A stretch of DNA of 64,000 bases from Podocnemis expansa (GCA_007922195.1 ML682013.1:21268645-21332644); one strand, 5' to 3'. Shown: positions 24,561 to 36,800, counted from the stretch's first letter. The notes: generated from the sequence alone by a model not told the origin. Numbers and translations: made by a program.

Positions 24561-25736
24561 ATGCGTAGTTAATTTTTTGTTTTAGTGGCAGGCTAGATAT
24601 CAAGTGTGGTCATTGATATCTATGCCATTGCAATGTGGATACTTTAAACACTGCTAGAAATGCAAATGCCTGTGTGCTTTGAGTTGTTTTAAAATTCTTT
24701 GATAGCTCTGTTTGGACAGTTGCCTTACTTTATTACCTTTGTAAAAAACAAACAGCGCTGTTTAGCAGCATGTCCAAATTTTTCATGTCAGCTTCCTGAG
24801 CAGCTGCTAGGTATTATATTCTTAATGTGATCTTGGAGTTTCTGTTGCTTGTGGATAGAATTTGAATGTAAACACTTTTTTTTATTCAGAAAAGCTCCAA
24901 CGTAAGTGAAAGGTTGTGAGCATAATGAATACAGTTTTCCTTTCTCTTTGCTTCACGGCTGTATACAGGAATCAATACTGCAGTATCAAAGCCAGCCTAA
25001 TATAAAATGACAGACCTAATAAAAAATAGAATGCTCATCCAGGAACTTGTCATTTTTATACATTGTCTCTTGTTCTGAAGGGGAACAATAATTTTTGATA
25101 AATTGTAATACAAATAAATTGGGAGAAATATCTTGAAGCTGCGAATGAACAGTGTAAAAAACCAGCCTGTTTGCAATATCCTATAATGTTATTTTTAGTG
25201 TTATTTTTGCAACTGGATTATTGTAAGAGTGATATTAATTTAGATCTGTTGCGTTAAAATATAAGGAGGATAGACACCTAAGAGAATTTTATTTAAGGAA
25301 AAGGTACTTGACTGTTAAAAAATTGTACTCATTGTTTGGGGCAGATTAATTGATTTCTTTGCATATTTTAGCTACCATTTTTGAAAAAATGCCAAATATG
25401 CTATGCTTTTTCCAAGTGCTGCTAACTAAGATACTGATTATGCTAGCTAGAGCCAGGTACAATGTAGGTATGTTTGTAAAATTTGCAACACCATGTTGTC
25501 AATGCACTCTAATTCTAGGAAGTTCATTCGTGTTTTTACTAACACTGAATCTCTGGACTTGAGTAATAATTGTGAGGTGGGTGTGGGAGGTGATAAGAAC
25601 ATAAATCAGTAGGAATTGATGTGAAGCCATGATATACATGGTGGTGTGGGTCAAACCCTTCCTATCACTTCCTGGTGTGGAAAGTGCCAGAGGCGTGAGC
25701 AGAAAAGGTGTCTCTGCAATCCTGCTTAACTCCCTG

Positions 25737-26065
25737 TATCAAGGCAGTGTAGTCTATTATTCATTGAACCAATACTGCTTATCCACATGGCCCTTGGTTC
25801 AGGGCAGTACAGCCTAGCGACAGCAGAGTCAATACCTCAGTCACTACATGGCCCTTGGGGCAGGGCTGCTTGGCCAATGGCCACAGAATCAATTATATAG
25901 TCATTAAACAGCCCTTGAGTCAGGCAAGATGGCCTAGTGGTCACAGTCATTAACTCATTCCCTACGTGGCCCTCTGGTCAGGGCAGCATGGCCTTGTAGC
26001 CATAGAGTTAATTACATAGCTCTTGGATCAGGGCAGCATGGCCTAATGGCAACAGAATTGATACT
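25737..26065 (+). repeat. ~60-bp tandem array, about 5.5 units
   Basis: Units start near 25786, 25847, 25908, 25965 and 26017, with a partial one before. Core: catggcccttggttcaggg, then cagcatggcctagtgg, cacagagtcaatta, catagtcatta. Divergence between units is moderate. The array joins GC-rich LTR-like sequence to about 26690 (cccttttatactctgagcat near 26570), so it may belong to an LTR element. Confidence 0.75.
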
Positions 26066-26690
26066 GAGACTGAGGGACATCGCTGGGCACTGAGCTTATG
26101 GGGCTCAAGCCCCAAGACCCAGAGCCTGAGCCCCAGGTCTGCCACCGGGCCACCTGCGACAGCAGCGGGCATGAGCCCTGAATCTTAGCACAGCGAGCCC
26201 TGGGTCTTTTTCCTGGCCGTCAGCACTCCTGCTGAGACACGACTGTCCATAATGGATGCAGTGTCTGGGTAGAGGGGCTCAGGCCCTCCCACTGACCCCC
26301 AGTCCAGGGTCCTATCTGGTGCTGGGGTTATGGCACCAAGTCAGTGGGGATGCAGACTGAAACACACTGACAAGCATCATGTACTGTCCCTGGTCCTCCC
26401 TTTCAGGCCCCCTGAGCTACTTCCTACCTGGTCAGCTGTGGCAGTCCTCTCACAGGTCTCTGTCTGGGGTTGGTCCTACTTTCAGTCTGGGGCCAAAGCA
26501 GCTCTTGCTCAGGAGCCTACAGCAAGTGTCCTTCCTCCTTGCTGGTCAGCCCTGAATGAGCTGTTGCTCCCTTTTATACTCTGAGCATGCCAAGCAGGGC
26601 CTAGGGGGCAGGGCTTCTGCCTCCCTTAATCTAATGCCTAGTGTGCGGTGTATCCACCTCATTGCACATGGCATTTATGATCTACGGTAG
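26066..26690 (-). repeat. LTR-like GC-rich segment
   Basis: Follows the tandem array. The layout (GC-rich body, ccttttatactctgagcatg near 26570) resembles sauropsid ERV LTRs. No defined ends, so tentative. Confidence 0.35.
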
Positions 26691-27753
26691 AAACAAATGC
26701 AAGTTTTCAGAGGTGCTAGTGAATTAACAAATGATTACACCTCATGTTCTTAGCATGGCTGCATACCTTCCCGCCCCCCAGGTATCTTCACCACCTCTGT
26801 CAAATCTGCTCTTGACTACACTGTTTTTAAGTAATCTACCTCACTCATTACTGTCTTATCTCTAACTCACCCTTTTGTAGAAAAGGAATATTCAGAAAAG
26901 CATCTTCTCTCTCACCTTTCTAATCCTTTCACATAAAAGCAATCTTCATCAATTGCAGCTTGAGCTTCTCTCAGGCCAGAGCATGGAAACAAATTACTTT
27001 ATAGCAGATATTGTAATTAAGAATCTAGTTTCTTCCAGTTACTGATGGCTTTTCATTCTCTTGCACTATGGCTAAAATAGAACTTGAGATCCTGTTTTAA
27101 TTAACTAGAAATATAATCTTCTAAAATGAGAATGTCCTAGAACAAACATCTGTGGGGTGTCCAGATTTTAAAAGGTGGTAGCTTGAGTACACTGACAGTC
27201 AAGTAACTTGAGTTAAAATAATACATTCTAGTCCTTTGGATGCTGTGTAGGAGTCCATCCTCCTAAATTACACCCAGAGCCATATGCTAAAATTTGTTTC
27301 CCTTCTCTCGTGGTTTATGTCATATTCATCAAACTGCTTCTTTGCTGGTGCTGGTTCCACTTTTGTATCAAGATGCCTCCTCTGTGGAAATTACAACGTT
27401 TCGGTCAATCACAGCCACTGTGCTTTTTCTATCTTCCTTCGCTCCTTCTTGGTCTTATTGAGTGTTCAGTTCAGAAACTGTATGATCTTATAACACCTTC
27501 ATTCTTCTTTCCCTGAGTGTTTTAGAGCAGTAGTTTTGTCCTCAACTGGTTCAGCTAAAGATTTAGAGACATCTCCTCCTCTTCTCTCTCATGCTTGTCA
27601 ATTAACTTATCACAACTTTCAGTTCTGCTGCCCATATTTCTAAATGCCTTGTCTCCACCTCTGAAATCCTCATCTATGCATTATTGTCCTCTTGCTTTGA
27701 TTGTTGTGATTTTTTTCTTTAACCACTTACACTTTCTTTGTCTCTTTAACCTA

Positions 27754-28379
27754 TCTACACTGCAGCTGGGAACATGCACAAGCTAGCAACTGTGTCATGT
27801 GGACCGAGGGGGCTTGGCAGACTTATACTTGGGCAAATTTTCTGTACTGCTGGCCATGCCACCACACTTCCACTTCTGTTTTTAGCACTGTAGATTGAGC
27901 AGAGCTAGCAATCAGCCCTGCTGACAGGAGAGGGGAAGAGGGCAATTTCATTGGACCCAGCAATTTAAAAGGGCCTAGGCCTCTTCCAGGTACAGCCCTG
28001 ATCATACTCCATTCCAGGCTCTACATGATGCTGCCACTTCTGCCCTCTGCTCATCCTACCTCTGTCACTTGCTGTTTGCATTCCTCCTCCCCTCCCCTTT
28101 GCTCCTCATGTCTCTTCATCCCATCCCCTCTCCCATTTTGGCTCAGCTTCCAGGCTGTCATTCACTGCCTGCGGGAAGGAGGAGTATAGAAGAGGGACCA
28201 AACGTGTGTTGGCGCAGGGCAGGCCTTGGTATGGAGCAAGGGTGGACTATGAAGACGGCTTGGATGGGATTGTTCTGCCCTGGGGCCTGCCTGTTGAATT
28301 GCTATTGGTGGGCCTGCTAGTGATGCATGTCTTCCCAAACTGGGAGGCATACACCCAACTGAAGTGTAGACATACCCTA
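27754..28379. mobile_element. MITE with GTCTACACT-like ends
   Basis: Left atctacactgcagctggg and right ctgaagtgtagacatacccta form imperfect inverted ends. The interior is partly GC-rich and non-coding. Same family type as 1111 and 55462. Confidence 0.55.
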
Positions 28380-29835
28380 AGAGTCTCCACTGTCTAGCCT
28401 ATGCATAATGCTTCAGTCCACCTTTATGCCATATTTATGTCACTTCTGTCTCCCTGTGCATTAACTGCAGTGAACTAATTCAAAATTACCTTCCATGGAT
28501 GTGTTACAGCTTAGTTCACTAATATTTTCTCATTTTTCTATTTCTTTTTTCATCAATCAGCTGAGTCCGCCAAAATAAGCTTGCTACAGTTGTCCTTCTC
28601 TCTTTCATTTGACCTACCTGTATCTTTCTGACTCATCTCTCTTCTTTTTCAGATTCTATCTTAAAACATATTTTCCCTCCTGTCTGTCTGTACCTCTTAT
28701 TTTCTCCTTTTCTTCTTGGCACTGACTGCATGTTTGAATATATTTATCATACAATGTCTTCACTATTTTTAAAATCTCTTGCCATGTACAGTACCTGATT
28801 TATATGTCTATATGGCATCCATTCCATTATTTAATTCTAATGTATTTTACGGCACACTTTATATGAAAGATGTTATGCAAAATAAAAATATTGAATTGTG
28901 TATCTTTGTATGTGTCTAAATGATAGATGCCTTAGAAGGCTTTTTTTTCTTTAAGGTATTGTAGATCAGAAGATGACCCTTTCAGATTTAAGCTATGACT
29001 GTTGTAAAACAGAGCTCTAATACGTATCTTCTCTTCCAGGAGTCACTGTATATAATCCTTTAACAAAGAGATTTTGCCATTGATAGTTTTTCGCCTCATT
29101 TTCATGAGCAACATAGATTTCCCTAAAGCAAATCAGTGAGATAAATGAAAAAGAAAGATAAATGAAAAAAAATCTTTACATGTTAATTAGTTTCAAGGTC
29201 TTGAACTTTTGAGTTGAAGTGTTTAGAAAGGATGACATTACATGACAACAGAGAACGTACAATATCTGAATGTCTTTAGCACTGTTCTACTTTCTGCAAT
29301 CTGGGTTCATGGCAAATATCTTAGGTTTCCTGGGAGACAAGTGTAATCTCCTTTAAAAGAGACCTCTGATAAAATAGCAAAATATTTTTTAATATACAGA
29401 GAGAGTGAGGTTTTGGTAGTGGTCTTGAAACTTATGTCTCTAGAGTGTGGTTTGTCATGTGATCCAGGCTGAGAGAAACAAAGCCCTTACCGTTTAAGAG
29501 CTGTTCAGTTGCTTATATGAAATAGCTGGTCATCTCAGTACAGTTCATAGAGAACAAATGTCTATGACAGACACAACCAGTTCCTGTAACTTTATTGCCT
29601 GTGGGAGCAGTACCTGAGAAATGGAATAGATGTTATCAGTCTGTTATGGGGTTTTGCAAATGAAATCAAAGCAAGTGACAAGGCCCTACTGGTGAGCTGA
29701 CTATATTTATATTAACCATTTCCCATTTAGTGCAAGTGCTAAGGTGCAAGTGCTCTTTTACCTCAAGGGGTTTAGTTGTTCATTGATACCAAAATGAACT
29801 ACCATAAATATTAATGAGAAAAGGTGAATGAAGTA

Positions 29836-30016
29836 TATCTTTTGTTGAACCAACTTCTCTTGGTGAGTGAGGCAAGCTTTCAAGCTTACACATAGCTGAA
29901 GAAGAGCTCTGTGTAAATGTGAAAATTTCTCTCTCACCAACAAAAGTTGGTCCAATAAAAGATACTGTCTCACCCACCTTGTCTCGCTGGGACCAACAGG
30001 ACTACAGCAGTACTGC
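29836..30016. mobile_element. Foldback-type interspersed repeat
   Basis: The left arm tatcttttgttgaaccaact and right arm agttggtccaataaaagata are inverted copies spanning 29836-29964. Sub-arms agctttcaagcttacacata and the complement of ctctgtgtaaatgtgaaaat also pair loosely. It is followed by ctgtctcacccaccttgtct and a gggaccaacaggactacag end. It is a dispersed sauropsid repeat of unknown class. Confidence 0.7.
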
Positions 30017-30124
30017 ATAAATATTGGTGGAAGTAGTCTAGTCAAAGGCATTACACAACTGGTAGCTGACACTTCATCAAAAATAATACATTTTTGTGTA
30101 AGTAACAAACCTCAGAAGAAAAAA

Positions 30125-30290
30125 TCTGCCATGCTGGTTTAGGCCAGCGGTCGGTCTAGTCCAGTATTCTAGCTGACAGTAGCTGGTACCACATCTAGTA
30201 GACAGTGTTGCAACAGCTACAAACTGATCGGTTATAAAATAACCTGCTCATAGATGAACTTTTTTCCTAACCCTCACAGAGTGATGACAG
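30125..30290 (-). mobile_element. CR1 3'-end fragment (reverse)
   Basis: The segment catgctggtttaggccagcg followed by gtctagtccagtattct resembles the 3' end also seen at 40331. Short and diverged. Confidence 0.6.
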
Positions 30291-32122
30291 TGCTGCCAAG
30301 TTTATGTATATTTATTCATTGTGACTCCCTTTATATTCTAAGGTACTTAATGACTTTCTAGGTTGATCTGTTTCTTATTAATGTAGGTCAGACATTTGCT
30401 CCTATCTGCATCTGTATGTGTCTATTGGCACACATATATTCAAGTATTGCTGAGATCAGGGAGGATTAATCCTCACAAATTTTATCTTCCTGACACTTGT
30501 CACAATGGTTACATTGAAAGAACCAAAAGGCAAGCATGTCCTTTTGGTTCATTTCGGCTATTATAAAGCATTGTGCTTCCAGTTATACTACATGTTGAAA
30601 TTATCAAAGGTGAGGGTGCTCTTTTCTTAGAACCATTATTTCATTGGAAGGACAGTAATACATGGCATTCATTAACTCTTGAGAACCATTTCTTCCAGCA
30701 GACACAGCATGGAAATTATTTGTGTAAGTGAAACATTCTGAAAAAAATGCCCTTTTGCAACTTCAGCCGTTATGAGACCTGAAGTGTGTTCAATGCACAA
30801 TGGTGTGTTAAAGCAGAAAAGTAGCAGGATTTAGTTATTTTACGTTGTTCTTCTAATTTATATTGTGTCCTGGTTTTAGTAACAAAAGTTTCATAAGCTT
30901 TGCTGAGATTAGAAGTGCACTAGTGATGTAGTTGTGTATAATGATAACACTGAGACTCTCACATTCTTCCATTACGAAGCCATCTTCAAAACAGCCATGT
31001 CTTTTGCTCTGTATTAGAGAGCAAGACAGTATTTTGTTTGAATCTGCTTTCCTCTTACATTTCTAGGACACTGCATGCAGTAGTGTTCTCCCTACACACC
31101 TTTGTGTAGTAACTTTCTTAGACAATTAATGCATTTCAAGAATAATGTTGTCACTTCTTATATTTTAAATATTGAAATTAGAATATTTTTCATTCTGATT
31201 ATAATTCAAATACCACCATGACATGTAATGATTAAAAATCACTTTAATTATAGAAATTGTTATGTAGAACCTACATCAAAATTAATATTTTTGTGATTCT
31301 CCACCCTATTTTTTTTTTCCTCATATGCACATCTTTTTCTTTTGGCTCTTCAACATATGGCTATCCATTGGCAAGAAGTAGACTAATGCATTTGACCTAT
31401 TGTCTTAAGCTCTGGTCTACATTATGGAGGGATTTCAGCAGCAGTCAAAGGTAGATGTGCAAGTTAATTAAAATAACTTCCTTATCTCCCTTTGATTGTC
31501 TAACGTGTACTTAATAACAATATCTTCAGTGTACTAGTCAAGAGGAAATGCTACGCTACTTGCCAGGGCAGTCTTCAGGGATCTACTTCCCAGTCAACTG
31601 AGCAGACCTGATCAGTTGATCAGGAAGATTGATCAGTGGCATATTTACCACCGTCCTTGAAGACAAGTCCTAACACACATACACTGAAGTCTAGTTATTT
31701 GTAAGATTACATAGTGATTGGCTTAAGCAATAAACAAAAGATTAAGGGACAATAATTTGACATTTCACAGAAGTGCATTCTTGTTAAGATCTCATTAAGT
31801 CTCTTTGAGCAAGGTCTGAGCTACCATAATTGCCTCAGTTACAGATCAATGATAGGTACCTTGTTACTGCTTATAAATAGTTTGATTGCTGTCTAATGCT
31901 TGTATGACTCTGTATGCAGAGGATTCTTGGGCTATGTTAAACCTTAAGTAATACAACTTCTGAGATGGTTTGGAGTTATGGACCTTTGAACTAGAGAGAT
32001 CATAATGAATTATGAAAACCTAATATCACATTTCAGTTTGAAACAAAATGTTTGAATGCATTTTAGTCATAGTGTTGCAGTACGCCTTTCTTATGTCTCT
32101 TATTTCTTCTCTTCATTTACAG

Positions 32123-32248
32123 GTCTGGCAGTTTCGCTTCAACTGTTTCATGGAGACATTGAACAAATTAGGAGAGAGTACACATCTGTGTTTACTCATG
32201 GGGTATCAATAACAAGGAAGTTGGGTTTTTCCAATATTATCATGCCTG
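32123..32248 (+). CDS. DOCK4: DOCK4 internal coding exon (lead-in to DHR-1 domain)
   Basis: Internal exon of a DOCK-family Rac/Rap guanine-nucleotide exchange factor. A pyrimidine-rich tract ending in ttacag precedes it and a GT donor (gtaggt) follows. The frame enters with the last two bases of a Gly codon and leaves after the first base of another Gly, so both flanking introns are phase 1 and the 126-bp exon is symmetric. It reads LAVSLQLFHGDIEQIRREY, then SVFTHGVSITRKLGF and SNIIMPG, which is the conserved stretch just before the phosphoinositide-binding DHR-1 (C2-like) domain of DOCK3/DOCK4. From memory of the family the wording fits DOCK4 better than DOCK3. The exon is intact. An A-rich tract begins only a few bases after the donor. 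Upstream and most downstream exons lie outside the window. Confidence 0.9.
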
Positions 32249-32254
32249 GTAGGT

Positions 32255-32311
32255 TAAAAAGAAAAATAAAAAGAAAGAAATAAACAAAAAACAAACAAAC
32301 AAAAAAGAAAG
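32255..32311 (+). repeat. A-rich tract directly after DOCK4 donor
   Basis: A run of A with single G, T or C interruptions (aaaaagaaaaataaaaagaa, then aacaaacaaacaaaa) starting about six bases after the exon boundary. Confidence 0.85.
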
Positions 32312-33149
32312 CAATTGTATTATGGATTCCTTTCCAAAGAAATTTTATGTTTTAACAAAATCTTAAATGTTAGTCCACTAGGACTTTAAAACAGACCTAT
32401 TTGCATTAATGAAATAGAAAGTGAAAAATGGTCTGTTCTTCCATGCCTTGGACCTTGTATAGTACCGTCTGGCTACATCTAGTAAAATCTAGTTTGAAAA
32501 AGTTTAATCCCAACTTTGCACAGGTAAAAAATACAATGAAATGCAGTGAAGAATTAGGCTCTAACTAAAGTAAGATTTGATCAGTGACATTTTTAGGGCT
32601 GTTGTCAAAAAACTGTAATTATAAATAAAGGCTCATGTAACTTGACTGATGCTTACCATATGGTAGATTGTTTTACCAGTCTCTTATTTATGTATCTGGT
32701 GAAAAAGAGAGGGCAGAGAAATAGCTGCAAAGATGCAAATCTTGAAAAAGCACAGAGGTTTTTAGTAAAATTAAATGGTATTTTAATAAAAGAGGCATGT
32801 TATTAAACAGGAGTTAACAGAATGGGTAAAGGATTAATATGAATATGAAGATGAGAACATAGCAAAATAACTTGTAGTGATGCTGGCCACAATTTTCTCT
32901 AGTTAAGCCTAACAGTCAGCTGTTTCTATAAATTAAATATGGAGTTTTTGAAAGTTTAATATAAGTTATATAACCAATATCTCCTTGAAAGAAAACCATA
33001 TGTAAAATTATAATGACCTGGACCATTATTATTTGGATATTGTTACTGACCAAAACCTTGAAAGGCAACAGTGGTATGAACAGGCCTCATGGCTTGCTGT
33101 GGGTTTTTAGTAGGGACTGCTTTGCTTGCCATAAATATGTACCACTGCA

Positions 33150-33275
33150 CCTTCAGATCTTCACTGCATTCATCCCTCCCCTCCCATCTGATGGAGTGGG
33201 ATCTTGCCCCTGAAAGCTAAGGCAATTTATAAATTTGTTAGTCTGTAAGAGTGCCACAAGACTCCTTGTTTTATT
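33150..33275 (+). mobile_element. Penelope-type 3' tail, solo
   Basis: cttcagatcttcactgcatt, then gaaagctaaggcaattta, aaatttgttagtctgtaaga, gtgccacaagactccttg. Same tail as at 18835-18915 but without coding sequence. Confidence 0.7.
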
Positions 33276-33662
33276 CACTTTCAGTCAGTTAAACTAGAGG
33301 CAAAGTAGGGTCACAGTCCAAGAAAGAACATGCTTAAAGCTATTCTGAATCAGGAAAGTGTTTAAACTATTATCTTAGTCCCTTTGAAATCAGTGAGATT
33401 TAAGCACATACTTCCTGAATTGGTGCCTAAAATCTGTCAGTTGATAAAACCATTCTTATGCTTTTACTGCCTGTTAAATCATCTGACATTCAGCATCCTT
33501 GCCCAGTATTTCAGATCACTTAAAATCCAACAACTGGATGTACAAAACCTGTAGGTTAATAAAATAACTTGTGATTGTGGTGCATATATTTGTAAAGTTT
33601 CATTGCAGTGTTTAGCAAAACACACCAATTGAGTCAGACATTACACTCTCATAATCTAAATA

Positions 33663-34391
33663 CAAGAGTTAAAATATAATTTGGCGGGCCCTGGAACCCT
33701 CCTAATTGGGTGGGTCCGCTTCCTGCACGGGAGGGCCCCCCTCCCACACATCCAGGCCCTTCTCCTGCATCCCAGCTCCTGTCCCCCAGACACCATCCCT
33801 CCACCCGCCTACTCTGTACCCCAGCTCCTGCCCCCCAAGTGCCAGCCCCCTTCCCCAGCTCCTGGCCCCACATGTCAGGCCCCCACCTCAGCTCTTGCCC
33901 CCCAAATGCCTTCCTTCCACCCCTGCTCCTGCCCCCACCCCAGCTGCTGCCCTCAACCCCCATCTGTCTGCTGGTTCCCCAACACCCTACCATGCTGTGC
34001 CTTCTTCCTCCATGCTCTTTCCCTGCCAAGCCAGCTTGCCAGCCCCCTTACCTGGCTGCAGGAAAGAGCAGCTCCGGCTTTGAGCCAATTCTGAACATGC
34101 TCAGTGAGATCCAGCTCACAGAGGGAGATTTAAAATCTCCCAGCTCCCTGCCAGCCAGAATGCCATTCCAGGACCTGCTATTTTTAGGGGCTTGGCATTC
34201 AGGGGGCCCCTAAAAATAGAAAATGGAACCAGAAAGCTGTGTTCCGGGGCCCACTATTTTTAAATGGTGGGCCCCAGAACTCACCATTCCAGCTCCATTT
34301 TGTGTTTTTAGGGGCCCTGGAATGCTGAGCCCTTAAAAATAGTCGGCCCCAGAACAGCATTCCACCACATTTCTACTTACTTTAACCCCTG
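33663..34391 (+). mobile_element. GC-rich non-autonomous hAT family, copy 2
   Basis: Ends: caagagttaaaatataattt on the left and ctacttactttaacccctg on the right (inverse caggggttaaagtaagtag). Perfect 8-bp target duplication tctaaata at 33655-33662 and 34392-34399. The interior is a C-rich degenerate minisatellite (cccagctcctgccccccaa type, about 33770-33990), then agctcccaactgaacatgctc-type region (GAACATGCTC at 34093), then ggggcccctaaaaata signatures. No transposase. Confidence 0.92.
34093..34102. promoter_or_regulatory. p53 half-site-like decamer in hAT copy 2
   Basis: GAACATGCTC fits RRRCWWGYYY. The neighbouring decamer positions (34082-34091 and 34104 on) have decayed compared with copies 3 and 4. 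Binding is inference only. Confidence 0.35.
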
Positions 34392-36082
34392 TCTAAATAT
34401 CAGTTTTACATGTATGTTAATTGAAGGGTCAGCTTGAAATATTATGGATTGCTATCTGATTTTATTTATTTGGTGTGTCCTTGTGGAGGAGTGCTCTACA
34501 GTTTAAAATAAATAGATTATTTTAAAAATTATATGACTGCATCCACAGTGGCTGCTGTTTGATTGAGAACAAGATAATTACCAGTAAGGGAAGTATCTAC
34601 AGTTCATTGTTCATATATGATTTAATGAGCTGCTTCTGTCCACTGTCACATTGCCTTAGATTATTGTAAATAACTCTTTCCTCTTTAGATTTGCTTCCTT
34701 ATCTTCCTAGTGAGAGACAAAGTGATATACTGACATATTATGAAAAACATGTGATAATGTAGCAGTATTGTAACTGGGAAAAATTCACAGCTTGATTTCA
34801 CAGCTAAGTATCATGTAGATTCATTTGAACGCTGTCCACATATACACTGATAGATGACTGGATTTCGGTGTGCTGTTTCATCAGATCAATAATTGCCTGT
34901 ATACTTCCGTTTTGGAATCACATAGCTTTTGTCTGTCTTCAGCTGGTGTAAATGAGATTTTTATTGTACTGAGGTAATATCTGTGGTCTGGTATTGACAA
35001 GTTCCACATTGCTAGCTGGATCAGTACCTTGTAGGTAGTGAAATATATGCAGAAGATTGGCCCCTGCAATTGCAGTGGACTTTTTCAAATGTAAAGCTCT
35101 CCTTTCATTTTATTTTCTCTTTCAGCTTCCTTTTTTCAAAAATTCTTTTGAAGCTGTGATCAACTGAAAAAAAATAGGGAACAAATACAGTCATTTCATA
35201 TTGGAAACGTATTAATTTTGTTGTTTGTTTTCTTTTTGTGGCAATTTAGTATTTTTTAAGCTCAATTAACTCAACTCAGTGTTCATAATTAAATCAGAGT
35301 TGAAACATTAAATAATAGGCTTGGTGTACAGTCTAGCTCAGACTCGGTAGCACAAATTTCAGTGACAGCACTGAAAATGCCAAGTCAGAGAACAATTCCC
35401 TTACTGGGGCCTTTTGAGCTATAATTGCCCTTCACTTTTCTCTTTTTTGTTCCTTTTCTCTTTTGGGGGGGGCAGTGAAAGCAGTTATGCATGTTTTTAT
35501 TAAACAGTGCTTTTTGATAACACTGAAGTCTGACAAGATGAGGTCACAGTGTGCTCTTTCCAGGGCATGTGTAATGCAGTTTAAATCCAACATTTTTTAC
35601 AAATTGAGGAGGAGATTCTGATGGACAGGAAAAAGCCATTTATTTCTTAGCCTTCTTCAAGTCAAGTGTGGCTCATTAGACTGTAGTCAGCTGGAGACAG
35701 AAATGCTGTGGACATGCTACTCCAGATATATTTACTTGGTGTAACCAGGATGTCAGGTCAGATTCTGTACAACTACAGCTACATGTCCTTTCCTGCACCT
35801 CAGTTGGCTGAAGCAGACACTAGAGATCTCTTTTCAGAACTGTTCAAAAAGCATTACACAGAGTTAAACTCAGTGTAGTTATATTTAAATCCTAGTTATC
35901 AGGGCTTAAGGGGCCAGCATTCTGGGCCCCTAAAAATAGAATAATGGAGCATAAAGTGGCATTCCAGTGTGTTTCCCCCAATCAGCAGCTGCAGCCCCTA
36001 CCTAGCCAGAAGATGCAGTCTTTTGGCTGGCAAGGAGCTGACTCAGCTGAGCCAGGCTGGGAGTTTTTAAATCTCCCACCCT

Positions 36083-36114
36083 GAGCATGCTCTGAACATG
36101 CTCAGAGCATTCTC
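36083..36114. promoter_or_regulatory. Triple p53-like half-site array
   Basis: GAGCATGCTC (36083-36092), GAACATGCTC (36094-36103) and GAGCATTCTC (36105-36114), each separated by one base. The first two fit RRRCWWGYYY exactly with a one-base spacer; the third deviates at the G position. Function is inferred from the established p53 consensus only. Confidence 0.45.
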
Positions 36115-36319
36115 ATGGTGGGAGCAGCAGCCTGTGGCCAGCCAGGTAGCAGCAGCTCCAGCAGCCAGCAAAGAGAGGAGACTGGGGAGGGGGTGTCTCA
36201 GGGAGAGGCAGCTGGCAGGGAAAGACCGTGGGGGTTGACGGGGAAGGCTCGCAGTGTTGAGGAGCCAGCAGGCAGGTTAGGGAAAGAGTTGAATTGGGGC
36301 CAGGAAACTGGGAAAGCCA

Positions 36320-36800
36320 GGGCAGGGAAGGCAGGTTACAGTGGGTTCAGGGGGAAGCTGGTGGCTGGACAGGGGGTTAGGGAAGGAGTTGGATCAGGGT
36401 TGGGAGACCAGGGAAGCCAGTGGCCGAGCTATGGAAGGGGTCAGGATTGGGGGCTGGGGAGGGATGGAGGGGGGCATGGGGACAAGGAGACTGGGTAGGG
36501 GCTGTTGCGGGTTGGGGAGAGATGGAGGGGACTATGAAGGGCTGGAGTGGAGACTGGGTTGGGGGCTGGGAGAGGGATGGAGGAGGTTGGGGACTAGGGA
36601 TGGAGGGGTTGATGTGAGAGGGGGGTTGGAGGGCTGAATGGGGGCAAGGGAACTGAAGGAGGATGGGGAGGTATGGAGGGAATTGGGAAGGGCTGAAGGG
36701 GGTGGAGTGAAGATAGGGGAGGTGGGGAGTTAGGAGAGTTGAAGTGGGGACTTGCATGCAGGGAGCTTAGGAAATGGGGATGGGGACTGAGGAGGACATG
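36320..36800 (+). repeat. G-rich minisatellite in hAT copy 3
   Basis: Degenerate units around gggctggggagggatggagg recur, with dense G-runs on the + strand giving G-quadruplex potential. Confidence 0.75.

Larger units (their letters stand above)
1..32122 (+). other. DOCK4 intron, 3' part (phase 1)
   Basis: Inferred intron: no upstream DOCK4 exon is recognisable before the acceptor at 32121-32122. The individually listed repeats fill much of it. In 1-1110, 1627-2590, 12450-13670, 13925-16100, 17740-18300, 18960-21120, 24560-25640, 26690-27750, 28385-29830 and 30300-32110 I see only AT-rich non-coding DNA with scattered simple sequence, such as a CA/TG-rich stretch at 130-165. Short open frames there show no codon structure or family motif. 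Interval 16180-16560 and 23900-24560 are GC-rich, probably repeat-derived, without a diagnostic end. Confidence 0.75.

Noticed and set aside
29758..30108. 116-codon minus-strand open frame
   Set aside because: Spans the foldback repeat and unrelated flank; no protein similarity recognised.
31408..31690. Possible MITE (gctctggtctacattatgg to acactgaagtctag)
   Set aside because: Ends only weakly resemble the GTCTACACT family and do not pair convincingly.
33649..34213. Overlapping Pro-rich open frames up to 167 codons
   Set aside because: Coincide with the C-rich minisatellite of hAT copy 2; low complexity and not a gene.
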